Shown in pieces: positions 20,304-27,712 of a stretch of DNA of 64,000 nt. Both the position numbers and the translations under genes were made by a program. Under the pieces are notes generated by a model, which ran no database searches, was not told the origin of the DNA, and saw only the letters and a program-made list of their open reading frames with translations. Origin of the DNA: Cupriavidus sp. MP-37 (GTDB lineage Bacteria; Pseudomonadota; Gammaproteobacteria; Burkholderiales; Burkholderiaceae); NCBI RefSeq assembly GCF_020618415.1, contig NZ_CP085345.1, forward strand, positions 1,240,001 to 1,304,000, given 5' to 3'. The stretch's first letter is position 1. Each line of letters opens with the position of its first letter.

Positions 20304-20876
20304 CTACCGGCTCTGTTCGAGGCTTTCCGGCGGATCGCGCAATTCGGGTCGATAGCATAGACGCCGGTCCTGCGGGGCACGGCGCTTCAGGCACGCTTCC
20401 TTGGGATCCTCCAATTTGGCGGGATCATCCTTGGCACCGGGCAGCCACCTGGTCAAGTACAGCTTTACCTCTTGATTAGGGAAAATGGCTACGTAGAAAT
20501 AGGCGGCATCCTCCGTCGAGTACTTTTCGACGGGAACTTCCTTGGTATAAAGCGCCTTCTCGTCCTTCGCGAACAGCTCGTCGTCACTCCACTTGATCGT
20601 GACCTTGAAGTTTGGGTCCCAGTGTTTGGGAACCGAAATCCCGCCAATCCATTTGGTCCCACCCGCGTTAGCTACCATCCCTCCAGCCCATTGGCCGTTG
20701 ACGTACACGACGCCGATTGGCACATCGGTGTAGTTGAGCACCCCGATCTGGCCGCCAAGCGTATCGTCCTCGACGGCTGCAGGCGGCGGCTCAGCTTTGC
20801 CGCACGCGGCCATGCCGAACAACGTAGCGGCCAGAAGTACAACAAACGAGCCTCGGATCATCCTTGTGGTCATCAT
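20304..20876 (-). CDS. DUF3304-like lipoprotein, probable immunity protein (copy 2)
   Basis: The 190-residue protein has a lipoprotein signal (SFVVLLAATLFGMAAC) and the core IGVLNYTDVPIGVVYVNGQW...GGISVPKHWDPNFKVTIKW, related to the first DUF3304 copy. It ends 65 bases before the Tle1 start and is the closest candidate for the cognate periplasmic immunity protein. It is nearly the same as copy 3 (21581-22153), differing at scattered positions, and the similarity extends upstream of the start codon, so the two arose by duplication of a block of about 660 bases. Confidence 0.75.
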   Translation of the reverse strand: MMTTRMIRGSFVVLLAATLFGMAACGKAEPPPAAVEDDTLGGQIGVLNYTDVPIGVVYVNGQWAGGMVANAGGTKWIGGISVPKHWDPNFKVTIKWSDDELFAKDEKALYTKEVPVEKYSTEDAAYFYVAIFPNQEVKLYLTRWLPGAKDDPAKLEDPKEACLKRRAPQDRRLCYRPELRDPPESLEQSR

Positions 20877-20964
20877 TGGTTATCCCTTATGCGCCAGCAT
20901 GAGGCCATGGCGCCGAGCCCTGCCAAGGGCGATTGCTTTCACGAACGCCGTCACAAGCATGCCC
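20304..20964 (-). repeat. Duplicated DUF3304 block, unit A (with unit B at 21581-22244)
   Basis: The DUF3304 gene and about 90 bases upstream of its start, through the stretch reading CACGAACGCCGTCACAAGC, occur twice in direct orientation: at about 20304-20964 and about 21581-22244. In unit B the upstream end is the 3' end of the intact DUF4123 gene; in unit A it is a short leftover of the same gene end. The copies differ by scattered substitutions rather than being identical, so the event is not recent. Confidence 0.7.
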
Positions 20965-21024
20965 CCCAAAAATCCTCGCGCAGTGCTTCTGTGAGAAATT
21001 GATGGCCCTTTTCTGTGAGTCATG
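20959..21024 (-). pseudogene. Remnant of the 3' end of a second DUF4123 gene
   Basis: Reading down the minus strand just before DUF3304 copy 2, one frame gives GHQFLTEALREDFWGACL followed by a stop. This aligns with the C terminus of the intact DUF4123 adaptor (PEALREYLLAGACL) and occupies the same place relative to the following DUF3304 gene. Only about 20 codons survive, preceded by a stop. It is evidence that a DUF4123-DUF3304 junction was duplicated and then eroded or replaced. Confidence 0.55.
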
Positions 21025-21064
21025 GCGACTAAGGCATGAGTGACGTTGGCCCGCGTGAAACCCT

Positions 21065-21409
21065 TTACTTTGAGACCGTGTTGTCGTCATGGACGGTCTT
21101 GTCAGCGTCAAAAGGCTTCCCGGCCAATCCGGTGCATTCCTCCTGCACAACGTCACGCCAATGCTCACGCGGCTCTCTCTCCCTGATATAGATGTATGAC
21201 ATTTCGATAGTCATCGCGAGCATGCATGCTAGATCTTTCTTGTCATCTCGTTTGGCTGCTTCGTATTGGGTGATGTAGCCATCAATGCGAGTGAGTTCCG
21301 ATGCCCTCTCGAAATTTTCCGCACCATTTCCCAAGAACCAGTATCCGGCGCAAGCGAGACCGATCCAGGCAACGCTGATGCCCGCGATGATCCACGTATC
21401 ACGGCCCAT
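21065..21409 (-). CDS. Small membrane-anchored protein of unknown function in the T6SS locus
   Basis: The 114-residue protein begins with a single hydrophobic segment (TWIIAGISVAWIGLACAGYWF, residues 5-25) and continues with a charged, helical region (FERASELTRIDGYITQYEAAKRDDKKDLACMLAMTIEM). I do not recognise the family. It lies between the two duplicated DUF3304 units, just after a fragment of a second tle1 gene. A role as an additional inner-membrane immunity protein or as an orphan from a lost effector cassette is possible but unproven. Its codon use is less GC-rich than its neighbours. Confidence 0.6.
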   Translation of the reverse strand: MGRDTWIIAGISVAWIGLACAGYWFLGNGAENFERASELTRIDGYITQYEAAKRDDKKDLACMLAMTIEMSYIYIREREPREHWRDVVQEECTGLAGKPFDADKTVHDDNTVSK

Positions 21410-21442
21410 TTTCGATTATCCTTCGGAGGTCTTCCTCGCAGG

Positions 21443-21570
21443 CTCCGCATCTTGAGGTTGAACAGCTTCGAAAGTGGTAGAGCTTCAACATCGGATTGTC
21501 TTGGGTGGATGTCGAACTGGTCAAAAGGCATCGCGACGTTGCTTTGGGCGCTGCGATGCTGAGGCAGGCC
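21443..21570 (-). pseudogene. Fragment of a second tle1 (DUF2235) gene
   Basis: One minus-strand frame reads HRSAQSNVAMPFDQFDIHPRQSDVE, which aligns with PRSAHSNVARLVDLFEVEPKQAE in the intact Tle1 protein (residues about 61-83), after which similarity fades into the small membrane protein gene. The frame has a stop shortly upstream. About 40 codons of a second Tle1 N-terminal region therefore remain directly downstream of DUF3304 copy 3, the position expected for a complete second effector. Confidence 0.6.
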
Positions 21571-21580
21571 AAATGTTTAC

Positions 21581-22153
21581 CTACCAACCTCGCTCGGGTC
21601 TTTCAGGGGGATCGCGCAGTTCGGGCCGATAGCATAGACGCCGGTCTTGCGGGGCTCGGCGTTTGATACAGGCCTCTTTGGGATCTTCAAGACGGTAAGG
21701 ATCTTTCTCAGCCCCGGGCCCCCATTTCGTCAGGTATAGCTTGACCTCTTGGTGTGGGTAGAAGGCAACGTAGAAGAAAGAGGCGTCTTCGGGCGGATAC
21801 TTTTCGACTGATACTTCCTTGGTATAGAGCGCCTTCTCGTCCTTCTCAAACAGTTCGTCGTCACTCCACTTGATCGTGACCTTGAAGTTTGGGTCCCAGT
21901 GTTTAGGTACGGAGATTCCTCCAGTCCAACTGGTGCCGCCAGCGTTCGCCACCATCCCCCCAGCCCATTGGCCGTTGACGTACACGACGCCGATTGGCAC
22001 ATCGGTGTAGTTAAGCACCCCGATCTGGCCGCCAAGCGTATCGTCCTCGATAGCTGCAGGCGGCGGCTCAGCTTTGCCGCAGGCGGCCATGCCGAACAAC
22101 GTAGCGGCCAGAAGTACAACAAACGAGCATCGGATCGTCTTTGTGGTCATCAT
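21581..22153 (-). CDS. DUF3304-like lipoprotein, probable immunity protein (copy 3)
   Basis: The 190-residue protein is the near twin of copy 2: same lipoprotein signal (SFVVLLAATLFGMAAC), same YTDVPIGVVYVNGQWAGGMVANAGG core and same C-terminal KRRAPQDRRLCYRPELRDPPE stretch, with differences such as GTSWTGG for GTKWIGG and DASFFYVAFYPHQ for DAAYFYVAIFPNQ. It follows the DUF4123 gene by 74 bases. Since only a fragment of its neighbouring tle1 remains, it may be an orphan immunity gene kept to resist relatives that still carry that effector. Confidence 0.75.
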   Translation of the reverse strand: MMTTKTIRCSFVVLLAATLFGMAACGKAEPPPAAIEDDTLGGQIGVLNYTDVPIGVVYVNGQWAGGMVANAGGTSWTGGISVPKHWDPNFKVTIKWSDDELFEKDEKALYTKEVSVEKYPPEDASFFYVAFYPHQEVKLYLTKWGPGAEKDPYRLEDPKEACIKRRAPQDRRLCYRPELRDPPERPERGW

Positions 22154-22227
22154 TGGTCATCCCTTATGCGCCAGCATGATGCCATGGCGCCGAGCCCTGC
22201 CAAGGGCGTTTGCTTTCACGAACGCCG

Positions 22228-23115
22228 TCACAAGCATGCCCCCGCGAGCAAATATTCGCGGAGCGCTTCCGGCTGCCTGTGTGACTCACCCAATCGTTGC
22301 TGAAGCGCTGGCGACTGCAGGCCGGATTCTCCCCTCGACAGCGCATGCGAAGCCAGTAGCAGAATGTCATGCATAGCCTCCACCCGATGCACCTTGGCGA
22401 GCGCATAGGCTTGTGCGACGCGCCGATGCGCTTGGGCCTTTCCGGTTGCGGGCAGGATGTCGGGAGATTGGCGATAGAGGGAGTCCATCAAGGCGTCCGG
22501 CATCGCCGCTTCCACCATCCTGTCAAGTTCGCCCTGCGAGATCGTCAACGCTTCGGCCCGGTGTGCCTCGGGTTCGGTCCTGATCTCGCTTAGCGACAGT
22601 GGTTCGAGCAAACCTTCCCGGTTCATAAGGTGCCACTGCGCAACGGGGGCCGTCAGCTGTGCCCACGTTGCTGGGCTGAGGGCCACAGGCAGGGTGGACA
22701 GCACCCGTGTGTCGCCGAAGCGCAACAGGAAGCGTGTGTCATCGCCTTCGACGACCGGCTGCAGGCAGGGCTGCCATAGCTGCGCCAGGTGCAGAGGCGA
22801 TTGCCATGAGGCCACAAAGCTCAGCATCGGCCTGCCTTGGCAGTGCTTGCCCAGCGCCGAAATCATGGCACGCCGTTCATCGGTGGCGAGGCCGTCCAAC
22901 GGCAACAGGTAGGGGGAGGCCGACAGAAGATCGCGCAGGGCGCCGGTCTCGCCGTACAAAGGGTGGCGCGGGACTGGCGCCGCGAAGGGCTTCGCGCCGT
23001 GATCGAACGCGCCATCAACGAGGGCAGACCAGTGGACATCCGCGGTGCTTTCGATGCGTTGCAACAGGCCGTCAAGCCATGTCTCCGGATCTCGCGACTC
23101 GATTGCGAAATACAT
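22228..23115 (-). CDS. DUF4123 T6SS effector adaptor (Tap/TEC-like)
   Basis: The 295-residue protein begins MYFAIESRDPETWLDGLLQRI and contains ASPYLLPLDGL, MLSFVASWQSPLHLAQLWQPCLQP and FLLRFGDTRVLSTLP, characteristic of the DUF4123 family. These adaptors load cargo effectors onto the C-terminal tip of a partner VgrG and are not part of the secreted particle. The start at 23115 is chosen because the longer frame to 23370 overlaps the VgrG gene and has Arg-rich, shadow-like sequence. It lies 16 bases after the VgrG stop and before the DUF3304/Tle1 genes, so it should link VgrG to Tle1. Confidence 0.82.
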   Translation of the reverse strand: MYFAIESRDPETWLDGLLQRIESTADVHWSALVDGAFDHGAKPFAAPVPRHPLYGETGALRDLLSASPYLLPLDGLATDERRAMISALGKHCQGRPMLSFVASWQSPLHLAQLWQPCLQPVVEGDDTRFLLRFGDTRVLSTLPVALSPATWAQLTAPVAQWHLMNREGLLEPLSLSEIRTEPEAHRAEALTISQGELDRMVEAAMPDALMDSLYRQSPDILPATGKAQAHRRVAQAYALAKVHRVEAMHDILLLASHALSRGESGLQSPALQQRLGESHRQPEALREYLLAGACL

Positions 23116-23131
23116 AGGCGCCTCTGAGGGT

Positions 23132-26041
23132 CTATACGATTGCGAGCGGCATGCCGGCGGCCGCCGCTTTGAGAAGGCAATCGAGACATACCGTCTGCGG
23201 AAACTGCGGCAACGAATAGGGTGTGCTCTCCGCCCCCTCGAACGTTCTCTTCGCCGCTTTGTAGGTGATCGGTCCGGGGCACTCGACGGTAATGTTGCCG
23301 CCTTCCATCGTGATGGCAGCCCCGCCGGCGGTCGCAACGCGAATGCGCTTCGCCGCGGCAAAATCCACATTCATATTCGCCGAGACGATCGTCAGGTCCT
23401 CGCGCGCCGCCAGCTTCAGCAGGTCATGCTGCGCCTGGAGATCGATATCATCCTGTCCCGCCGTCAATTGCAGGCCGATGTTGTTCTCTCCGGGCGAAGA
23501 CAATCCCGCCGCAACGCCGATTGCATGCCCCGCGTGTACCCGCGCTTGCCCAGCGACGGCGACGTTGTTGTCCTGCCCGCTGGCCAGCACGACGCTTTCC
23601 CCATTGGCGAGCTGCAAGTCCTGTCCAGCCACCACAGCCACGCCAGCCCTGCCGTTGAGGTGGAGCATCGGCTCGCCCTGGTGCGGTACCTTGCCTGGCG
23701 TGCTGGTACTGCCGCTGGCCGCGTCGCCTTTGGCGGCATCGAGGGATTGCCCATCAACCATGCCGGCTGCCGCCTTGACTTGTTTCGCCAGCGGCGCCGC
23801 GTCATCCTTGCCAGTAGACAGTGCCTGGGTCTGGTGCGTGGTCGCGCCGTCGCTCAGCGTCCTGACCAGATCCCCCTCCTGCCGCAACAGTGCGATGCCC
23901 GCAGCGTTGTCACCGGTCGGCAGCACGCGGCCCGTGACGGCATCGCGATAGGTCGTCAGCAATAGCCCGGCGTGGCCGCGTATCGCCACGTAGCCGTCGG
24001 TGCGCAGCTCGAACCCTTGCCCCCGGAAGCTGCCGCGGCGATTGTCTTGCTGGTGGATCACATGGCCCAGATTGAGCTGGGTGGCTTGTTCGGTGGTGGC
24101 GAGTTGCGTGCGCAGCTGGTCGTCGGTGTCGTCGAACACCAGCTGGTTGTAGCCCTTGCCGCCATGCTCCTGGCTCTTGAACCCGGTCAGCGCGGCGTCG
24201 TTGCGGTGGCCTTCCGGATCGGCACCCATGCCGTGCCATGCCGGGCTGTTGCCGCCGGCGAGGTTGCCCTGTGCGCTCGGCTGGCTGTCGGAGCCCATCG
24301 CATAGAGGCCGCTGGCGTCATACGGCTGCGAGAACGTGGTGCGGGCCATCGACTTGCAGCCCGGCGTGGGTGCGATGCCGGCTTCGCCCTGGCCGTTGTA
24401 CAGCGCGCCGATTACGAACGGCTGGTCGATATCGTTGTCCGCAAACTTGACCAGCACCTCCTGGCCGATGCGCGGCAGCCATTGCCAGCCCATGCCCGCA
24501 CCGGCTTGCCGCTGCGCCACGCGTACCCAGCGGCTGCTGCGGTCGTCGGCGCGCTCGCCGCGCTGCCACGGGAAGCGCACGCGGATCTGGCCGCGCGGGC
24601 TGGCGTGGTGTTCGGCGTTGCCGTCCGGCTGCGTCTGTCCCTCCGGGCCGACCACGATCGCGGTATGCACGCCCAGCGGGGTGGATCGGCTATAGAGGCG
24701 CGGACAATCGGCGCCTAGCACACGGGGGCGCCATGGCCGCCGCGCATCGTAGGCGCGGAACAGGCACGCGTAGCCCTGCTGTTGCGCCGCGGCTTTCAGG
24801 GCTGAGGTAGGGCAGAGCCGGTCAACTTCGCAAACCGGGAAGGTAACTGGCAAGCCAAGCGTGAGTTCGGCAATATCGGGCGCCGGTGGCGGTGTGTCGA
24901 AGCACAGTGCCGCCTCCAGCGGCCCCAACCGGTCTGCGAGCGCCGCACGCGTGTCGGCCGCGAGGTTATTGATGCCGCAGTGCTCGACGGCATCAAGCAA
25001 CAGCGGATAACCTTCGGCATCGTCATCCAGCGGGGGCAGGTGCGGGCAGCCATTGACGGTCAACCGGGTGCCGCTACGCAGCGAACGCACCGAGGCGCGG
25101 CCGGTGAAGCGCAGCGACCGGACTTCGATCGCTTCCATGACCTGCTCGGCGACCCGCTGGGCGTTGGCTGCGTCCGGCGCCAGCGAGAGGCTCACCGACA
25201 GATAAGGATCGGGACCGGCGGTTCGGTTCACATGGCCAGCGAAGCGCGCGGGGGCGTGAGCCCGGATCGTGCGTTTGGCTTCTGCGTCCCACGCGGACAC
25301 GGCCACGCCTCCCACGCCCACCCAGGTTTCGCAAGCCAGTTGCTGGATCGCGTCCCGGGCTTCCTGGCTATGCGCACGGTGGAAACGGATGCCGCGGCCA
25401 TCCGCCGATTCGGCGTCTTCCGGCAGTTGCGCGCTGTCGGCAAAGATCACCACAGTGTGGCCACCGGCCGCTTCGTCGTCTTCCACCACGGTGTAGCCCA
25501 ACCCGGCCTCGGCCAGCAGGCGCGACAGGAACTGGTAGTCGGTCTCGCGGAATTGCGCGACGTAGGCGCGCTCGCCGATTGCCGCGATGCGTGCCTCGGC
25601 GCCGGCGGCATAGCGCCACTGCGCATACGGCGAATATGGCTGCATGATTGCCTCGATGATGCTGTCGAGGCGGCGGTTCTGAAAGACCTGGCTGTTGCGC
25701 TGCTGCGTGGTCAGCCACAGCCACGGCACCACGGTCAGCCGATAGCGCGCCAGGCTGCCGTCGGCACCGAGCTTTTCGGCTTGCCGGACCAGGCCGGTAC
25801 GACGCGACTGCCCGCCGCCCGCGAGTGCGGTAAGCAGCGTGACTCGCTGTCCAAGCATGCTGTCGAGCGGGATGCCGGCATTGGCGCTGAGCGCGATGAT
25901 GCGCGATTCCGCAAGCATCGAGACACCTTCGCGGCCGATCCATGCTTCGACGGCAAGGTCCTCGACCGGCGAGCCGCCGTCCAGCCTGTACAGGCGATGG
26001 TGCGATGAAAAAAGATGCTGACAGAGCGTGGCTAGATCCAT
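23132..26041 (-). CDS. vgrG: VgrG spike protein of a type VI secretion system (with DUF2345)
   Basis: The 969-residue protein has the gp27-like N-terminal VgrG region (PLDSMLGQRVTLLTALAG, AEKLGADGSLARYRLTVVPWLWLTTQQRNSQVFQNRRLDSII, ETDYQFLSRLLAEAGLGYTV), a gp5/OB-like part (RVRFPWQRGERADDRSSRWVRVAQRQAGAGMGWQWLPRIGQEVLVKF) and a C-terminal DUF2345 beta-helix (about 640-920). It forms the tip of the needle and carries cargo. The C-terminal tail contains two Cys (CLDCLL). ATG 26041 (MDLATLCQHLFSS) is preferred, with 26083 as an alternative. No other T6SS structural gene is in the window, so this is an orphan vgrG cargo island. Confidence 0.9.
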   Translation of the reverse strand: MDLATLCQHLFSSHHRLYRLDGGSPVEDLAVEAWIGREGVSMLAESRIIALSANAGIPLDSMLGQRVTLLTALAGGGQSRRTGLVRQAEKLGADGSLARYRLTVVPWLWLTTQQRNSQVFQNRRLDSIIEAIMQPYSPYAQWRYAAGAEARIAAIGERAYVAQFRETDYQFLSRLLAEAGLGYTVVEDDEAAGGHTVVIFADSAQLPEDAESADGRGIRFHRAHSQEARDAIQQLACETWVGVGGVAVSAWDAEAKRTIRAHAPARFAGHVNRTAGPDPYLSVSLSLAPDAANAQRVAEQVMEAIEVRSLRFTGRASVRSLRSGTRLTVNGCPHLPPLDDDAEGYPLLLDAVEHCGINNLAADTRAALADRLGPLEAALCFDTPPPAPDIAELTLGLPVTFPVCEVDRLCPTSALKAAAQQQGYACLFRAYDARRPWRPRVLGADCPRLYSRSTPLGVHTAIVVGPEGQTQPDGNAEHHASPRGQIRVRFPWQRGERADDRSSRWVRVAQRQAGAGMGWQWLPRIGQEVLVKFADNDIDQPFVIGALYNGQGEAGIAPTPGCKSMARTTFSQPYDASGLYAMGSDSQPSAQGNLAGGNSPAWHGMGADPEGHRNDAALTGFKSQEHGGKGYNQLVFDDTDDQLRTQLATTEQATQLNLGHVIHQQDNRRGSFRGQGFELRTDGYVAIRGHAGLLLTTYRDAVTGRVLPTGDNAAGIALLRQEGDLVRTLSDGATTHQTQALSTGKDDAAPLAKQVKAAAGMVDGQSLDAAKGDAASGSTSTPGKVPHQGEPMLHLNGRAGVAVVAGQDLQLANGESVVLASGQDNNVAVAGQARVHAGHAIGVAAGLSSPGENNIGLQLTAGQDDIDLQAQHDLLKLAAREDLTIVSANMNVDFAAAKRIRVATAGGAAITMEGGNITVECPGPITYKAAKRTFEGAESTPYSLPQFPQTVCLDCLLKAAAAGMPLAIV

Positions 26042-26250
26042 TTCCCGTACAACCAGGCGCAGCGCAATCACCGAAACCTGCAAATCTGCCCCGAAACGGT
26101 ACGGAAGTCCATCAGAAATGCATTAAATACTATTTACATCTATTTTTATCAAATTAAGAAATCGTCATACGGGCTGGTGGGGTTCCTTCAGCCCCCCCAA
26201 AAAAAAACCGCTCCAAATGAACTGACCCCAAAAAGTTGGACAGTGATTGG

Positions 26251-27087
26251 CTAGGCTTGAGAGGGCTGAGTCCTGTACTTCACGGGACTCAGCCCTTTTA
26301 GTTTGAGTTTGATGCGGTCGTGATTGTAGTAGTGAATGTATTGGGCCAGGCCTTGCTGTAGTTTCTCGACGCTGGCGAATTTGTTCAGGTAGAAGAATTC
26401 GGACTTCAGGGTGCCGAAGAAGCTTTCCATGGCGGCGTTGTCCAGACAATTGCCCTTGCGCGACATGCTGGGACGGACGCTGCGCTTTTTGAGCATTCGC
26501 TGATAGGCCGGCATCTGATACTGCCAGCCCTGATCGGAATGCAGTACGGGTCGATCCTTCGGGCCGAGGCGGCGGAACGCCTTCTTCAGCATATTCCTCA
26601 CCATCTCAAAGGCGGGCCTGCGGGCAGTCTCGTAGGCGATGATCTCGCCGTTGTACAGGTCCAGCACCGGGGAAAGGTAGAGCTTCTCGCCGGCCACGTT
26701 GAACTCGGTCACGTCGGTTACCCACTTCCGATTCGCGCGTTTGGCGTGGAATCGCCGTTGCAGAACGTTGGGCGCGACACGACCCACCATGCCCTTGTAG
26801 GATCGGTATTTCTTCGGCCGGACCAACGACTTCAATCCCATCTCGTGCATGAGCCGCTGAACCGTCTTGTGGTTGACGACCGTACCGGTTTGCCGGATCG
26901 CCGCTGTGATGCGGCGGTAGCCATAACGACCCATGTGTCGGGCGAAGAGTTCGCGAATGCGCGTTTTCAGCTCCGCATACTTGTCCTGCGCCTGGAGCAC
27001 TGCCTGCTGGTAGTAGAAGGTGCTGCGCGCCAGCCCCGCCACCCTCAGCAAACCGGACAATGGGTACTGCTGCCTCAGCTCAAGCAC
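26251..27087 (-). CDS. IS3-family transposase OrfB (DDE integrase domain)
   Basis: The 278-residue frame carries the HTH_21-like and rve integrase domains of IS3 OrfB: RYGYRRITAAIRQTG, KWVTDVTEFNVAGEKLYLSPVLDLYNGEIIAYE (first Asp and second region), VLHSDQGWQYQ (second Asp) and NCLDNAAMESFFGTLKSE (Glu). The triad is therefore intact. The annotated GTG at 27087 overlaps the OrfA stop; the working transposase is expected to be an OrfAB fusion made by -1 frameshifting at the A-rich CCCAAAAGG just upstream (27098-27106), since the OrfB frame is open there (QKAQIV). Confidence 0.9.
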   Translation of the reverse strand: MLELRQQYPLSGLLRVAGLARSTFYYQQAVLQAQDKYAELKTRIRELFARHMGRYGYRRITAAIRQTGTVVNHKTVQRLMHEMGLKSLVRPKKYRSYKGMVGRVAPNVLQRRFHAKRANRKWVTDVTEFNVAGEKLYLSPVLDLYNGEIIAYETARRPAFEMVRNMLKKAFRRLGPKDRPVLHSDQGWQYQMPAYQRMLKKRSVRPSMSRKGNCLDNAAMESFFGTLKSEFFYLNKFASVEKLQQGLAQYIHYYNHDRIKLKLKGLSPVKYRTQPSQA

Positions 27088-27620
27088 TATTTGCGCCTTT
27101 TGGGTTGCGCAGATGTCTTGCTCGCTTGAACCAAGGCTTCGAGCTTTTTTAGGTACGCGTTCTCCATGCGCAGGTAGTTCAACTCTTCAAGGAGTTCCTC
27201 GCGTGTGCGCGTACGGTCGTCTGAAGACCGCGATGGCTTTGTCTTGGGAGTCCGTTGTGGCATCTTGCTGGGCCGCCGCCCCTTAGGCCGAGGCGTCAGA
27301 GCTTCTAAACCCCCAGCATCATACTGGCGTTCCCACACACCAATGGCGCCGATATTGCGAATGTCGTACAGTGCCGCCACTTCCCGATGCGACAAGCCTT
27401 GGCGGCGCATCCGCTCAAGCACCGAGAGCTTGAACTCGGCGCTGTAGGTCTTGTACCTGCGCCTCAGGCTGGCTTCACCGTGCAGCCGATAGGCTGCCAC
27501 CCAGCGTCGCACCGTCCCGTCGTCTATTCCATGGCGCTTGGCAAGCGCACCAGCTCCTACCTGCCCGCGCAGATATTCCTTGATGACCGACAGTCTGAAC
27601 TGCTCGGTGTACCTATACAT
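27087..27620 (-). CDS. IS3-family transposase OrfA (helix-turn-helix)
   Basis: The 177-residue protein has two helix-turn-helix units of the IS150 type: YTEQFRLSVIKEYLRGQVGAGALAKRHGIDDGTVRRWVAAYRLHG and YSAEFKLSVLERMRRQGLSHREVAALYDI, followed by a leucine-rich coiled coil (REELLEELNYLRMENAYLKKLEALV) used for oligomerisation. It binds the terminal repeats. The start is ATG 27620; a 9-codon extension overlaps the right inverted repeat and is unlikely. Confidence 0.88.
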   Translation of the reverse strand: MYRYTEQFRLSVIKEYLRGQVGAGALAKRHGIDDGTVRRWVAAYRLHGEASLRRRYKTYSAEFKLSVLERMRRQGLSHREVAALYDIRNIGAIGVWERQYDAGGLEALTPRPKGRRPSKMPQRTPKTKPSRSSDDRTRTREELLEELNYLRMENAYLKKLEALVQASKTSAQPKRRK

Positions 27621-27712
27621 GAAAACACCCCAAAAGTTGGTGTCCAACTTTTGGGGTGCAGTTCACAAAGAGCGGCTTTTCCAGCTTCACTGACCTCCGG
27701 TCCGTCCCAAGC

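Larger units (their letters stand above)
26218..27665 (-). mobile_element. IS3-family (IS150-group) insertion sequence, complete
   Basis: The element is about 1448 bases long, with terminal inverted repeats starting TGAACTG at 26218 and ending CAGTTCA at 27665; both continue into CCCC-A-rich AAAGTTGGACA. A 4-base direct repeat CAAA flanks it (26214-26217 and 27666-27669), as expected for target duplication by this family. Two overlapping genes (orfA and orfB, minus strand) encode the frameshifted transposase. Removing the element and one CAAA rebuilds a rho-independent terminator downstream of ilvD. Confidence 0.9.
26200..27686 (-). terminator. ilvD rho-independent terminator split by the insertion sequence
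   Basis: On the minus strand the ilvD side reads AAAAGCCGCTC-TTTG up to the element, and the far side reads TTTG-GAGCGG followed by about nine T residues. Joined at the shared TTTG (the target duplication), they form a GC-rich stem with a TTTG loop and an A/T tract on both sides, a textbook intrinsic terminator. The insertion separates the two arms by 1.45 kb, so read-through from ilvD into the insertion sequence is expected. Confidence 0.75.
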
